DNA from: Micropterix aruncella
Taxonomy: Eukaryota; Arthropoda; Insecta; Lepidoptera; Micropterigidae
Length of the DNA stretch: 64,000 bases
Assembly: GCA_944548615.1 (NCBI GenBank)
Contig: OX155960.1
Coordinates: forward strand, 15,059,883-15,123,882
Direction of reading: 5' to 3'
A program made the translations under genes and the position numbers. The notes under the pieces were generated by a model. The model did no database searches, had not been told where the DNA came from, and was given only the letters and a program-made list of their open reading frames with translations. Shown piece by piece: positions 12,720 through 24,329 of the stretch; within the stretch, counting starts at the first letter, position 1; every line of letters starts with the position of its first letter.

Positions 12720-14440
12720 ATCACTATCGGGCGGTTTCATAACAGTTTAAACCTAGTAAATTCGAAAATATTCCCGTGTTGCAGCACACTAGGAGGACTT
12801 TCAAGCAAATTTATATATATCCTTCTAGCCGTATTCGGCCATAGCGACTGCATTGTAGATTCTAGTGACTTCTTTAGTCTTCTCAGAGTCCATTGTTCGG
12901 AAGCAGTCAAGTGCGCAGGCTATATTATAGTGCACGGGTGGGCGCGCGACCACGGGTGCACTCTCTCTTCCTCCCTCTTCTGAACCCGATTTCTTTGGTT
13001 GTAACGGAGATCTTTCTCTGGTTGTAACGGAGGCCGTTACAACCAGAGAAAAGTTTGGATGCAGATAAAATAAAATAAATTAACGAATCGCCAACACAGC
13101 AATGGCTGTCATTGTTAAATTTGTACTCAATAATGCATAGCATTTTTTTTTCGGATTTAGCTCGTTTTTCACACTGTCATTTATGTAATTGGTAGTTATG
13201 GCTTATGGTGATGTTTGAGGTTTTTCTGGAGCTATTGTAGAGATGACCGGTGATTTATTGGTAGTTGTTGTAGTAGGCGGTGATGTAGAAGATGCATTAT
13301 TAGATTTATCCTGGTTTTCTGATGATCTCGTGTTGTTGCTCATGGGGCAATACAGCATACAGTCTCTTGTTCCGACATTATACAAAATTGTGATAGTTTC
13401 CCTTTTGGCAAATCCCCGTCAGTTTTTGGACAATTTTCCGCCGGTAGACATACTCCTAAAACGCCATTTATTTACCCTAAAGTTAGTAAATCTCGAAGGC
13501 ATAAGAATTTCGTAGCTGGAAATGAAAAGATTTAAAACAGATGTATATTCGAAAGTTTCAAATGTACTTATTTCTCGGCTGAAAGAATTATGAGTTCTTT
13601 AATCGATTATTAAACAAACTTTAGGAAATAGGTCCTAAAATATTAAATATTATATATGATATCCAGCTTTAACCCTTGTTAAAATATTCATGTGACCAGT
13701 ATGATAAGGATCTAATCGGACTCTTTTACTGAGAAAATGATCAGTTTTCGTTCCATTTTAAGATTACAAAATAAAAATATGCCTTAAGTATTAGAGAACT
13801 AGCCAAACTACTTGTATTTTAACTTTGCTGCTACTGCATCGCTTGCTGATGTTATACAGCACTTTGACGACAACAACTCATGCTTTTCGAAATTGAAGCT
13901 GAATTAAAACTATCTCATAATCTTAATAGCTCAGAAACGAATACCAAAATTATTTTAAGTATAGAAAACGAGTAGAAAATGAGATAGCTCAGAAAGCAGA
14001 CTTGAAAATTATTATACACGCATCACCAAAACAGTGGTGAAGACGGGTTGTAATTTATTTACAACAGCCGCAGTCCTCTTCCAAAGGCGTGCTATATTTA
14101 TAAAAAAACGTAGTTTTTTTGCGGCCAGTTAAGTATCTAAAATTGTCCCTTTGATGGTTTTACTTCGTACAGTGAATCATTTGAGTGAATCATCGAAGAC
14201 TTTAAATGAGCGTTCTTTAAATAGGTCAACGTCTCCCAGTGTAAATAGGGAAAAAACACTGAAAGATGACGAGGAACGTAGACGCGCAGCGGCTTCGCAG
14301 AAAACGTATAACCTATCAAAAATACTAGTTGAAGTAGACGGTTTCTCATAAATGTGGAGATTGTGATCAATGTTAATGAATAGGTGAGTAGGTGAGACCT
14401 ATCTCCTCTGATTTACATGGGAAGTAGTCTAGCGTTCCGG
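12720..14440. other. AT-rich DNA with one hairpin; no gene established
   Basis: Contains the hairpin at 13012-13053. Open frames at 13203-13515 and 14137-14370 show no recognisable domain. A pyrimidine-rich stretch at 12958-12980 and TCTTTGGTTGTAACGGAG words around 12995-13030 are the only other structure noted. Confidence 0.4.
13012..13053. repeat. Perfect hairpin, 17-bp arms
   Basis: TTCTCTGGTTGTAACGG, loop AGG, then its exact complement. A third partial copy (TTCTTTGGTTGTAACGG) lies just upstream at about 12991-13007, so this is a small tandem plus inverted arrangement. Confidence 0.85.
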
Positions 14441-14444
14441 GATC

Positions 14445-14680
14445 GCAGTAAAATGTATATTTTAGCACAGCTTTTTAACTTGCTCAAAAATTCCATGACA
14501 TCTCTCTACCTTCAGGAGAGTTTCAACCTTCTAAGAAGTCATGTTTTCCCAATCCGATCAAGTCAAAATAATACTCTATATATGCCACTTTATAAGACTT
14601 TGTATTTCTCTTATCTTTCTCTGTTCATGCAAATGATAGGTCATAGGATGGTTTCCAACTTACTTACTTACAAGGTATTA
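14445..14680 (+). pseudogene. LINE ORF2 C-terminal fragment (CR1/Jockey type)
   Basis: Within the frame open at 14417-14830 the segment LYLQESFNLL, PIRSSQNNTLYMPLYKTLYF aligns with the conserved end of LINE ORF2, where '..YL.ERF..L..H..P.RS..NN.L..P' precedes the 'LWN.LP' box; compare 51350-51520. The LWN box is degraded (HRMVSNL) and the rest of the frame is not LINE-like. There is no reverse-transcriptase core. It is a relic, and its outer limits are uncertain. Confidence 0.5.
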
Positions 14681-15720
14681 CTTATCCCAATAACTATATT
14701 ATCTTTGTTTTTCCTCTCCCCTCTCTTTCTGACGTCAGGACAAGATAATTCCGCAGCAAAAACTACATTATTATTTTTCTTTTACATTTATGATTTTGTT
14801 ACCGATGATTGTTTTTTTCAATGCCTTTGATACGAGTTTGCCGTTGGGTGATATGAGTTTCTAAACTCGCATGAAACTTGTTCAAGGCGATATATACAAA
14901 CATTTTTTTTATACAGAGCCCCATTTATCCCCTAAAAAGTTTATTTATTAAAAAAATATATTTAAGAATTATTTTTACACAATGATTTTGCGGCACTCCT
15001 AACTGGGCAGTGCTTTTCCAAGAAAAAACGCCAATTTTATATGATATTATTATAAATTTTAAAATTTAGTTTTATGAAAAAGATATTAGGAAATTATTAT
15101 AATAAGAAATTATTATACAAAAAAAATAAATAAATTAAACACAATAATCATTAAAAACCTATACAAATATTAAATTATAAAAGTAGTAGAAAATCATTAT
15201 AAAATAAATTCAAAAAATGTATAATGTAATAAAATTAAAAACTGAATTCATTCTTGTTTACATATAGGTAATTTATATTGTTAGAGATGTGAGGGTAAGT
15301 AGATTGTATATGTGTGTGTGTGTGTATGTCAATGTTTTGCTATTTTTCAAATGTCATGAGGATACATTCAGTTTCCATTTTTCCTTTACTAATTAACGAT
15401 TGAATGAGACTTTACTAATTACCAACAGAATTTTTCTAAAATATTCCATAATCTCTGAGCAAGTTATGATTAGATATTGGTATTGTTTAAACGATGTGAG
15501 TCTCCTGGGCACTATAATATATTGTGATACCTGCGTCGATCTTGTGTTCTTAGCAGGGTACAATGTCTCTGCTTGCGCGTGATTGAAGCAGAATTTAAGC
15601 AGAATTTAAAGCAGTTTTTAAACAATACAATTGCCCAATATCAAGTAATTTAGTGTTTTAGTATATAGTGTTTACAAAAAAAATGCTAATATACCAGGGT
15701 TTCTGTGACCAAGGGTTTTT
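14681..15720. other. AT-rich DNA, nothing recognised
   Basis: Long A/T-homopolymer-rich stretch (14930-15240) and a short TG run at 15309-15324. The frame at 15400-15582 has no recognisable domain. Confidence 0.4.
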
Positions 15721-15724
15721 ATGA

Positions 15725-15960
15725 AATAGCGGACATAATAAGTACATAATAATCACAACAAAAAAATAAAACAGTAATTAATAACATATTATGTCAGATA
15801 TATATATCGAAGAAAGGAATGGGATAAAAGGACAGGCAAAGGAAGGGGGGGGGGGAGGGCAGGTGGAGGGGGGGGGGGGTATTCAAACTTTGATTAATGT
15901 CTCTTTTGATATTTTTCAAACCTATTCAGATTTTCAATTTACCTCAGGGAAAAGATTATC
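15725..15960 (-). mobile_element. LINE 3' untranslated end
   Basis: It shares order and words with the 3' region of the LINE at 50135-50560: GACAGGCAAAGGA, a G-rich run, GGGTATTCA, AATGTCTCTTT and CAGATTTTCAA. Here the G-rich run (C-rich on the coding strand) has grown to two G tracts of about a dozen each at 15846-15880. The coding end has decayed beyond recognition. Confidence 0.6.
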
Positions 15961-16146
15961 ATTAGTGCATCTGGTAAATATGTGGGCTGTTTTTAACACG
16001 CTTTTATTAGGTCGACCTGTATGTAACTATGTAATGGAATCTAAGGTAACTAATTTAACCATCTTTCAAGGATCGTAGCGTCATAAAAATTGGCAGCTGT
16101 ATGTAGTTCTGATGACAATACAGTAATATGGTACTGTCGTACTGAT

Positions 16147-16506
16147 CTGATGATGGAGTCGGAAGATATGAACTGGAACTTCACGATGGAACATCGTATC
16201 ATAGCTGTGTTTAGACTTGTTAGAAAAGTATTGGAATGAACTTTGACCACGATTAAGTTTCAAGGTCTGATGATGAAGCCGGAAGATAGGCACTGGCATT
16301 CCATGATGGAATATCGTATCATAGCCGTGTTTGGACTTGTTAGAAAGGTCTTGTAATGAACTTTGACCACGATTAATTTTCAAAGTCTGATGTTGAAGCC
16401 GGAAGACAAGAACTGGCATTCCATGATGGAATATCGTATCATAGTCGTGTTTGCACTTGTGAGAAAGGTCACGTAATGGACTTTGAACACGTTCAGGTTT
16501 CAAGGA
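16147..16506. repeat. 120-bp minisatellite, 3 copies
   Basis: CTGATGATGAAGCCGGAAGA-type starts fall at 16147, 16267 and 16387: an exact 120-bp period ending at about 16506. A related partial unit precedes it from about 16081. Because 120 is a multiple of three, a minus-strand frame (16081-16503) stays open as a 40-residue repeat, which I do not regard as a gene. Confidence 0.9.
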
Positions 16507-17239
16507 TATAACAAACCTATTATATATTGACTTGTAAATATTGAGTATAAATAGTGTAAATATTGATATAGATGCCTGTATATTTTTTTTTGGTTTTTAC
16601 GTGCATTTATAAGAGCGTGTTTTTAGTGTTTTTTTAAACTATTAATTTATTACTAATACATTTTAAGCTCTCTATAAAGGGGTTTAATTAATGTTTTAGT
16701 GGCACTTTTTCATCTTACAATACTATATTCAACCACCGAATCACATACCATAAGAAACCACCTTTAGTTTTACATATTAAAAGATATTCCTTGAATCTTG
16801 AGAGAAAGAGTGTGACGCTATGGATAGTGGTCCACCTTTTCCTTGGAGATGAATAATTTACAGCCAGAATTACAGATTTTTAATATTTGGAACGTTATTG
16901 ATTTAACTTGCCCTTGTTTTTACGTTATTATATTATATTGGTATGTAAAACTACTGTACTAGTAAAACATAATAAAAGTGGAACACTGATGACTATTGCA
17001 TAATACAACCCAGATAATTTTATACAAAGAATACAAACACATAAGAATCTTGCAATAATCAATCCAGTCTATTTTCAGTGTTTGGTAAACAGTGGATCAT
17101 GATTCACTCTTTTGATCTAATTTATGGCTGCAGGGTATATCATTATTTTTATTATGTGGCCACATAACTCTAAACAATCTGGACTTTATTAGCAATAATA
17201 TACTATATTAACCACATATTCATGGGTAACATGAGATTT
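16507..17239. other. AT-rich DNA, nothing recognised
   Basis: No coding segment, element end or array that I can support. Confidence 0.4.
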
Positions 17240-18340
17240 GAAAAATTCTTAATTAATTTTAAAGAATATACTTACTGATTGGTCCTATGTTTATCAAAAT
17301 CCTGTTCTGATGATGGGATCTGTGAGGGACCACCCCTCCTTAGACTCCAAGTTGTGCGGTGTGAGGTGGTGGTATCAACTTACGAGTTATCTCCGTATTA
17401 AAAGGCGATTTTGACTGAAGATGAAAGTATTTATTGAATCGATTGGAAAAGTTTGATATTTCCAGTTATAACGCTTCCGAATAGTGTGAGGGACCCTCGA
17501 CCGATTTGAAGTGAATTTGAAATTTTGGAGGAACGTATTCGTCAGCGAGTAACGAGTGCTCGAATAGGTTTATACGCGAGGGTTGTGCGACGGAGGTGTA
17601 CGGGAGTAGTGGATGAAGGATTCTTTCCCAGTCACGAGGACTGGGAAAGGTAAGGAAAGAAAACCAAGGAGCCGGACCCGTTGACCTAACTCGTGGGAGA
17701 GCCGTATGCCGTCGCAACCTTGGGGGAAGGTGATCACTCGGGGAATGATACTTTGGTTGCTTTTTCGCCGGTTTATATAGGCCGGGAAATGATGCAATCC
17801 GAAATATTCCGAGTAAAAGTATTGTTTCATCGTGCTGATTCATCGCTGCACGGGTTAAAATAATAGTTGAATTGTGTCAGTGTATATCACTGGAAATCAA
17901 TGCATTTGTTGATGGCATGTAATGGTACTTAAGGGCCATTACAGATCCATGAGAAATTAGGGGACCTCTTCAAATATCATCATATAAAGTTGAAAGTTTA
18001 CATATTGGTTCAATTTCGATGACAATGCATTTTTTAAGTTATGCATGACCTGATTTTACACCCAGGGTTGGCTCGCGACGTGGGGACTCCTCAACTGTCA
18101 CCAGCATAGCCACGAAATGTTGTATATGCATTCAATTACGACAGCCCGTTATAAGTTTCACCAAGACAGGACTGTGGCACCCAGGGTTGGCTTCCTATGA
18201 GGTAACTCCTCAATGGTCAACAGCACAGACACAAAATTTTGTATTCCCATTTAATTATGACAGCCCGTTTAAACTGACATGGCTGCTGCACTTATAAAAA
18301 AAAAATTATCGGTTTTTTTTTTGTAAAAATTTTGTCTATT
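17240..18340 (+). mobile_element. Family C repeat, split by a solo LTR
   Basis: The same order of words as the copy at 19668-20345: TGATGGGATC, AGTTGAAA(G/A)TTTACAT, GACAATGCATTTTTTA and then 119-bp units (starts 18061 and 18180) opening CCCAGGGTTGG. It ends ATCGGTTTTTTTTTTGTAAAA. The LTR at 17321-17943 interrupts it after GGGATC. Structure and termini resemble the Helitron-like repeats common in Lepidoptera, which is an inference. Confidence 0.65.
17321..17943 (+). mobile_element. Solo LTR (Gypsy-type) with 4-bp target duplication
   Basis: The 623-bp block begins TGTGAGGGACC and ends GGCCATTACA, i.e. TG...CA. It is flanked by GATC on both sides (17317-17320 and 17944-17947). Removing it restores the family C sequence. 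A TATA-like TTTATATAGG at about 17770 suggests plus orientation. A hairpin CTTTCCCAGTC/GACTGGGAAAG lies at about 17626-17652. No internal domain follows, so it arose by LTR-LTR recombination. Confidence 0.8.
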
Positions 18341-18699
18341 ATATAGGGATTTGTACATTTCATGATCTAGAAATTCATAGGCTCATTCCTATACCAAAAT
18401 TAAGTACAGCTATCTTATCATGTGGCACGATTGCGATACGAGAGAGTAATAATACAAGTGTAAGAGCACTCCAGATGAGATAACTCATAACGATACCATA
18501 AATGCATAAAATATGATTGAATACCACACTAATAGCAGTAGTACTGACATAGCAAGTATTGCATCATTCTCAGAAAGTAATAAATACTGTCCTGTCAAAT
18601 AATACCCGGAATTGTTCGGTAAAATACAAAATATGTTGAGTTAGAAAGTATCGGTGAGATAAGAGTTATAATGAAGGAGATCAGAGCAATGATCTTCAT
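18341..18699. other. AT-rich DNA, nothing recognised
   Basis: Separates the family C copy from the LINE tail; no structure that I can support. Confidence 0.4.
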
Positions 18700-19640
18700 T
18701 TATTTATTTATTTATTTATTTATTTAAGAATTAATTACTATAAAACATTGATTAGCTTACAAAAATAACAGGAACCGAATGGCAAAACCTTAACCTTTTG
18801 CTTATTTGTTTCTGTCACCCAACTGGGACTAGCCCGTTCTAGGGTGGACAGGACTCCAATATTACAATCAAGTTTGCTTGATTGCTTGGTTGCCTACAAA
18901 TGTACAAGTTTTAGTAAAAAGCTAATGACACTAAATTGCCCTAAAATGTGGTCTTCAGAATAAAATAAAAAATAATAATAAAAAAAAAATAATTAAAAAT
19001 ATATAATAAATAAAATGCAATTCCATTATTAAATCGGCAATAAAAATAATTTAAAATCGATTAAATAATATAAATAAAGTTATATGTGAGAAAAGAAAGA
19101 AACAGTCATTATTATTTAATATTATGTTTTAAGTAATATAAGATTTAATATAAAAATACCTAGTCTAAAAGTATAATTCATTGTCAAAGTCAAATATTTT
19201 TTGGTAGTTAGTTCAATGTTAAAAAATACTTAACATATAAGTTTAAAAATATGTTAATAATTTGTGCAGCTAAGTTTTATTATACTATTATTTCTAACAT
19301 TTGATGTATGGTTAGTCTGTCATGATTCGATAACCATTTCTTTAATTTATTTTTGAATTCCCTAAATGTCAAATTCATTTTTATTTCCATATTGATCAGA
19401 TTGTAAAATCTCGGCGCAATGAAAGAGTAATGTCTTTGACCAAATGATGTTTTCCTTCTGGGTATTATTAAGCTATTTTCTACAACTTGTCTCGTTGGTC
19501 GCCGGTTCTGAATTATTCCTAAATTTGAGTTATTGTCCAAAAATAGCCTTAAGAGGGAAGTTTTTAGAAAAAGTTGCCTACAATCTCTTATTGTCTCTCG
19601 CTATTTTGTTGAGTATCGTTCTTCTGATACATTTTCTTCC
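18700..19640 (-). mobile_element. LINE 3' end with (AAAT)n tail
   Basis: The minus strand carries an ORF2 end (19280-19600), a 3' UTR including CCTAGAACGGGCTAGTCCC, and a terminal AAAT repeat at 18704-18726. The 3' UTR recurs nearly unchanged at 34303-34590 with the same tail, so this subfamily was active in this genome. Confidence 0.75.
19280..19600 (-). pseudogene. LINE ORF2 C-terminal fragment
   Basis: The frame reads ...LFLDNNSNLGII (upstream of any Met), then IIPRRKTSFGQRHYSFIAPR, FYNLINMEIKMNLTFREFKN and KLKKWLSN. 'RHYSF.APR.YN' followed by 'F...LK.WL' is the usual end of Jockey/CR1-like ORF2 proteins, where the last helices follow the reverse-transcriptase thumb. A homologous end lies at 54765-54972 (SFGQRHYSFLAPR). 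Upstream the frame is open for about 25 more codons, then closed, so the copy is 5'-truncated or decayed. Confidence 0.65.
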
Positions 19641-19667
19641 ACATAGTATATTGATTTTTATTTATTA

Positions 19668-20345
19668 ACCGACTTCAAAAAAGGGAGTTATCAATTCGTT
19701 TATATTTAAAAAAAATGTTTGTTACCTCAGAACTCCGTCATTTATGAACCGATTTAGAAAATTCTTTTTTTATTTGAAAGGATATACTCCCAGATTTGTC
19801 CCACTTTTATCCTTTTCCGCTGATGGGATCCACGAGGAATTGAGGGAACCCCTCAAACATTATCATATGAAGTTGAAAATTTACATGTTGGTTCAGTTCC
19901 GATGACAATGCATTTTTTATGGTAAGCATGACCTGATTCTACACCCAGGGCTGGCTCCCGAAGTGGGGATTCCTCAACGGTTAACAGCACAGACACGACA
20001 TTTTGTATACGCATTCAGTTATGATAGCACGTTCTAAGTTTAACCATGACATGGCTGCTGCGCCCAGGGTTGGTTTCCGACGAGGGGACTCCTCAACGGT
20101 CAATAGCACAGACACGAAATTTTGTGTATGCCTTCAATTACGACAGCCCGTTTTAAGTTTCACCACGACACCAATACAGGACTGCGGCACCCAGAGTTGG
20201 CTTCCAACGAGGGAACTCCTCAACGGTCAACAGCACAGACACGAAATTTTGTATACGCATTCAATTGTGATAGCACGTTCGAAATTTTACATAACATGGC
20301 TGCTGTAGCTATGAAATAATTGGAGTCGTTTTTTTTTTGTAAAAT
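19668..20345 (+). mobile_element. Family C repeat with internal minisatellite
   Basis: Opens ACCGACTTCAAAAAAGGGAG and closes GGAGTCGTTTTTTTTTT, i.e. inverted ACCGACTTC-type ends. Internal 119- to 127-bp units opening CCCAG(G/A)G start at 19944, 20063 and 20190. The other copies are at 17240-18340 and 61555-62145, with a fragment at 58880-58929. Small frames within the minisatellite are not genes. Confidence 0.75.
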
Positions 20346-20410
20346 TTTTTGTAACATTTAAAAATGTAATTTTATAATGTAAACAAACAATGTTAGCAAG
20401 TAACACTCAT

Positions 20411-20645
20411 TAACCCCTCAAATGAATGGCGATTAGCTCGGGTTGCCTACGGCAAAATGTATATAAATTTATATTTACATTTACATTTACATAGAGCGGG
20501 TTTACTATAGAGCTATAGCATTACTATAGAGCGGATTACTATAGAGCGGCGCACATTTACATTTATATTTATATTTTACATTTATATACCTTTTGTATAC
20601 ATTTTGCCTTAGGCAACCATTAATGGTCGCCTCACATACGAGGGG
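20411..20645. mobile_element. Small foldback/MITE, ~50-bp inverted ends
   Basis: ACCCCTC, GGCGA and GGTTGCCTACGGCAAAATGTATA at 20414-20465 are mirrored by TATACATTTTGCCTTAGGCAACC, GGTCGCC and GAGGGGT at 20598-20645. The interior holds short direct repeats of ACTATAGAGCGG and TTTACATTTACA. No coding capacity. Confidence 0.75.
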
Positions 20646-20930
20646 TATGTGATATTATATTATTGATACAAAATAATAGTATAATTAAATGTTTGTACTA
20701 TTCATCGTTAAATCTACTTGAATTTTACATATGTATTTATCAGTTATGTTATTATTTAAAAGAATAGAGAATAGACAAAAAATAAAAAATGCAAGTGATG
20801 CGAGACAAACATATGCGAGATTTACATTTTTCTGACACTTTTACATAGAAATTATAACAATATTATTTATTTTGCATTAATGATAAATGGAAATGATATT
20901 AAAAACTGTTCATGAAAACTGTTCTTGCGA

Positions 20931-21200
20931 TTAATTAGACATAAGATGAGATGGGAGGGACAAAGGACTAAATGGTTTTTTAATGGTTTCCTTTAACTGA
21001 CTTTTACCGGATGCGAAAATATCAACGTACTCCATTCTGCCATTGTGATCGATATATGATCCCCTAGATGTGCCGCTCGAAAATGACCACTTCAAACCAC
21101 TACTGAAATCCGGCCAGTAGTAAGTTTGGTCGCAGTCCGCTGGCAGACAGCCGACCGTTTCCTGGTGTGAGAGCTGCCGCGAAGCATATTGGCGCGCCAT
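20931..21200 (-). CDS. Unassigned 90-codon ORF behind a GA-rich leader
   Basis: I do not recognise this protein. It begins MARQYASRQLSHQETVGCLP and contains DCDQTYYWPDFSSGLKWSFS, then YIDHNGRMEYVDIFASGK. Composition is balanced, unlike the low-complexity frames around it. The start ATG sits in GAGAGAATGG, just downstream of a GA-rich leader (GAGAGA/GTGTGTGA at 21215-21260), a promoter-like setting in insects. A possible splice donor CATCCG|GTAAAAGT falls at about 21005, so the last ~20 codons may be intron. It could be a first exon of a host gene or an element leader. No homologue comes to mind. Confidence 0.35.
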   Translation of the reverse strand: MARQYASRQLSHQETVGCLPADCDQTYYWPDFSSGLKWSFSSGTSRGSYIDHNGRMEYVDIFASGKSQLKETIKKPFSPLSLPSHLMSN

Positions 21201-22002
21201 TCTCTCGCATACTGTTCAATTTATTGCTCTCTCTCTCTCACACACACTCTCTCTCATGTGGAGCAAACCTATTTGTATCTGAGGGCATATCTAGCTAATA
21301 TATCGACGGTCATTGTACGTTGTCATAGCTCTGTTTATTAGAGAGTGCATGGTATAGTTGGTTGTGTTCTTTGTATAAATCAGGAGGGGGTTTCTAAATA
21401 ATGCGAGGAGGAGCTAGTATAACTTATCGACCAGATATGCACTGTCAAAAACATAATTGATTATATTGTAAAGGAACATCATAGCATAGGTTGTACGTCT
21501 ATCTTCTAGACTGTCAAGCCTGAAAAGAGTTTTATTTATGCGAAATTACTTTAAAGCTCCTTAAGATGTTTTCTGAATGCGCTTGATTTGTTGCTTGTAC
21601 AAATTGTATTATTAGAGCTTTATTGTATACTTTTCTTTATCCTTTGCCAGCTTTCCCCATTCTTCCATCGTGACATCATAGTACCTATTCCATATCAATT
21701 TCAGTGAGTTATTTCACGTACATAACAGTCTCCGCGTTATTCTCTTTCCTACGAGTATCTTGTTGCTGTCTATAATAAGTGTGGCGATACCCTACTTTCA
21801 ACGTGGCCGTAGTACCATTTAAATATAATATAATAATACGTTTCCACAAAATTCACGAAAATGTCATATTCAGCATCAATAAAATTAAGCAAAGAGAACA
21901 AAACCACCGCTTTACTGAAATATAAGACTACTTATTATTATCCATTTGATTTTCAATCCAACGAGCGATAATTTTCATATCTCAGTCATTTCAGTAGCTA
22001 GA
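21201..22002. other. No gene seen; GA/CT-rich leader then AT-rich DNA
   Basis: CT/CA-rich stretch at 21225-21256 (GA-rich on the minus strand). Otherwise no supported feature. Confidence 0.4.
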
Positions 22003-22672
22003 GCTGTCAACTGCGATGGGCGAACCCGTCACTTCGGGAAGTTTTAACAATATTAGATCGTTCTGTCTCCCGTGAGGTGAGCGCAGAAGACTTGGGACGA
22101 AAACAGTCCACTGTCTAGTTACGTCACTCGCCCGTAAGAAGCCAACGCCTTACCGCGAGATAACCAGGTTAATCAACCAGCGGGCCGACACTCGCGCCCT
22201 TACTTCCAGTTGCAACCAGATTACTCCGGTCTCCCGACTGGTTACAGGTTCAAGGTCGCTTGCCTGGTCATCTCCCTTACGTAGCGGTGATACGTTGTCT
22301 ACCGAATCTATCGCGGACCACGGCATCCTTTACCCGGCTGTTCACCCGGTATCAGGTAGCCGATTTGGTCGTGTCAGAGCAGTTGCCGTAAGGTTAACAA
22401 CTACCCCCGCTCTATAGGAAACAATACTGTTTCCCCCGGCTGTCAGTCCGAATGCATAATCGATTTGCTGACGCCCGAAGGTTGACTCCTAACGGAAACT
22501 GGCTCGCAGGTCAGAGTCCGACTCTGGCGGGTTCGTGGTTTTGCTGGACGGTAAGATTTGTATCGTCTCAAAGCCTTCTACGCTCACCTCACGGGAGATC
22601 ACGAGCACTATCGTTAAAACCTCCTGAGGTGACAGGTTCGCCGGTTGTAGTCGAAATCACAAAATTAAACTA
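22003..22672 (+). mobile_element. Family A, full-length-like copy with inverted head at the far end
   Basis: Head at 22003 (GGGCGAACCCGTCACTTCGG), body, and tail start (CAGTCCGAATGCATAATCG). Then, instead of the usual tail end, a second head in inverse orientation closes it (GTTAAAACCTCCTGAGGTGACAGG, then GTTGTAGTCGA). The unit therefore has ~100-bp inverted terminal repeats made from its own head. Confidence 0.75.
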
Positions 22673-23544
22673 AATCGTTGTTTTATGAGCTGTTAACACA
22701 CGGAAAGACAAACGTTACATCTTATGATATGTAACAATTTACTGTATTATGTGAATAGGTATATAAAAAGGAATACGGCGAGAGACCTTACCCTTCGGTA
22801 ATACATAAATCTCTCAGCACTGTATCGTATTAATCATCTCTGGTCGCACGGCTAATCGATTACGATATATATAGTGGGGGTATTACCGTAATATATCAAA
22901 CGGCAACGGAGCTAAGAGTGGCTAACTAAAGATCGTTTATGACAGCGGCTGGCGTACGATCGTAAAAATCACATCACGCTTTGCTCTTAAATTTGCCGGT
23001 CTCCTCGCCTTAACGCGTAGCATACTGGCGGACGTTTTCGCAATACAAAATGGCGTTTATGGGATAGTTTGCTACGTAAATAAAATTCTAAAGAGTTTGT
23101 ACATAGAACAATAGGCGTTGTATTGCACATACGAGGGGTGTCAGTCACAAGGGGTGAACCCGCCACCGCAGGGAGTTTTATACTCCTTAAATCAATACCT
23201 AACCGATAAAAGAAACTGACTATTCGTTTAGTTATTTTCAATAAGAATAATAATAATAATTATTATTATTATACTTTATATAGGCTATTATGTATTACTA
23301 TCATATACGCTCACACTCTACACCCACACACACCCTAGATTGGCCTAGATACAAACCTCCTAAGTATTACTAAAATTTTAGGTACTTAAGTTTTATTTAG
23401 TAGTTTACCGTAATTTATGTAATGTTATTGCAAACCGTAACCACTTTTAATTGTTATAAATCTGTATACTTTATGTTTTAATGTTATTACTCTCTAATAC
23501 TGTGTGATTTAATTTAAAAAAATGAAATGAATTGAATTGAATAA
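22673..23544. other. AT-rich DNA with a stray family A head fragment
   Basis: GGGTGAACCCGCCACCGCAGGGAG at about 23152-23175 is a family A head remnant. GTATATAAAAAGG at about 22760 is TATA-like but I could not close an LTR around it. A palindromic AATAAT/ATTATT tract lies at 23244-23272. Confidence 0.4.
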
Positions 23545-23720
23545 TGGCTCATCAGTTCTTTATATCTCCCATGGTGTAAACGGGAAAGACCTAGAGTTCA
23601 AATGCATTACTTCCACTAACTACACCAAGAAGCCCGTAAGAGTCCAACGCAATACCGAGAGTCACTAGAAAGAGGACCCAGCGGTCAAACCTCGCCCCTT
23701 AACCCTTGGAGTAAATGGGT
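23545..23720 (+). mobile_element. Family A, diverged fragment
   Basis: AAGCCCGTAAGAGTCCAACGC, ACCGAGAGTCAC and GACCCAGCGG follow family A order (compare 12500-12570). Confidence 0.5.
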
Positions 23721-23941
23721 ATTTTCATGGATGCATCTGTCTCTTTTGCAGGATTTTCGGCGACATCGACTATAACTATAACTACTATAAGTACTATAAC
23801 TACGAAACTACTACACCAATCATAAAATGAACAACTGCACAATGATTGCATTGAAATTTCGAATATAGAAAATTGAAATATCATTTTGTAAAACAATTAG
23901 ATAATTATGAATAAATATGAGAACGTCAAAGAAGTGAAAAA

Positions 23942-23981
23942 AACGCGCGACCAGATTTGGTCGACTCGTACTCAACGGATA
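23942..23981. repeat. Left copy of a ~37-bp direct repeat
   Basis: GCGACCAGATTTGGTCGACTC then GTACTCAACGGATAAT. The same sequence with a few changes, in the same orientation, is at 26624-26661. The first part is itself palindromic (CGACCA gatt TGGTCG). Confidence 0.8.
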
Positions 23982-24157
23982 ATGGAGAACACAAAAGGGT
24001 CCAAATATTACTATCAAATACACCTAAAATCAAAGCCTAGATCATGTACATTACATTAGTTTTTATTTCACTTCAATACATGGAGTATTTCCTAAGTTAT
24101 AACGACGAGAAGTTTATGCCCTTTTTTAAATTTGCAAGATTACGCGCTCTCATACTA

Positions 24158-24165
24158 TGACGTCA
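24158..24165. promoter_or_regulatory. TGACGTCA (CRE/ATF-type) site, left end
   Basis: Palindromic TATGACGTCATA inside the left inverted end, about 165 bases upstream of the SWIM gene's start. Paired with 26436-26443. Confidence 0.5.
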
Positions 24166-24329
24166 TAGCCTTGTTAACCCGCGCTACATACACGGCGCGG
24201 CGCTCAGTCAGTGCGTTAACCCGTCCGTCTTCGTTTCCTATTAGCTATAGTGGTGCTTGTATTTCAAAGAAATAATATAAATTATCCTTTATATCCGATT
24301 ACACTAAAGTGAAACGTGTAGTGTGTAGA

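Noticed and set aside
16081..16503. A 140-residue protein with three 40-residue repeats
   Set aside because: The repeats are a 120-bp minisatellite whose period is a multiple of three; no conserved domain and no start context.
17466..17843. 125- and 86-codon minus-strand ORFs
   Set aside because: Both lie inside the solo LTR, opposite to its likely promoter, and match no retroviral-type protein.
20003..20319. Two overlapping ORFs of 65-101 codons
   Set aside because: They lie wholly inside the family C minisatellite and recur in decayed form in its other copies.
22692..22900. Possible LTR around GTATATAAAAAGG
   Set aside because: No matching TG...CA ends with a target duplication and no second copy in the window.
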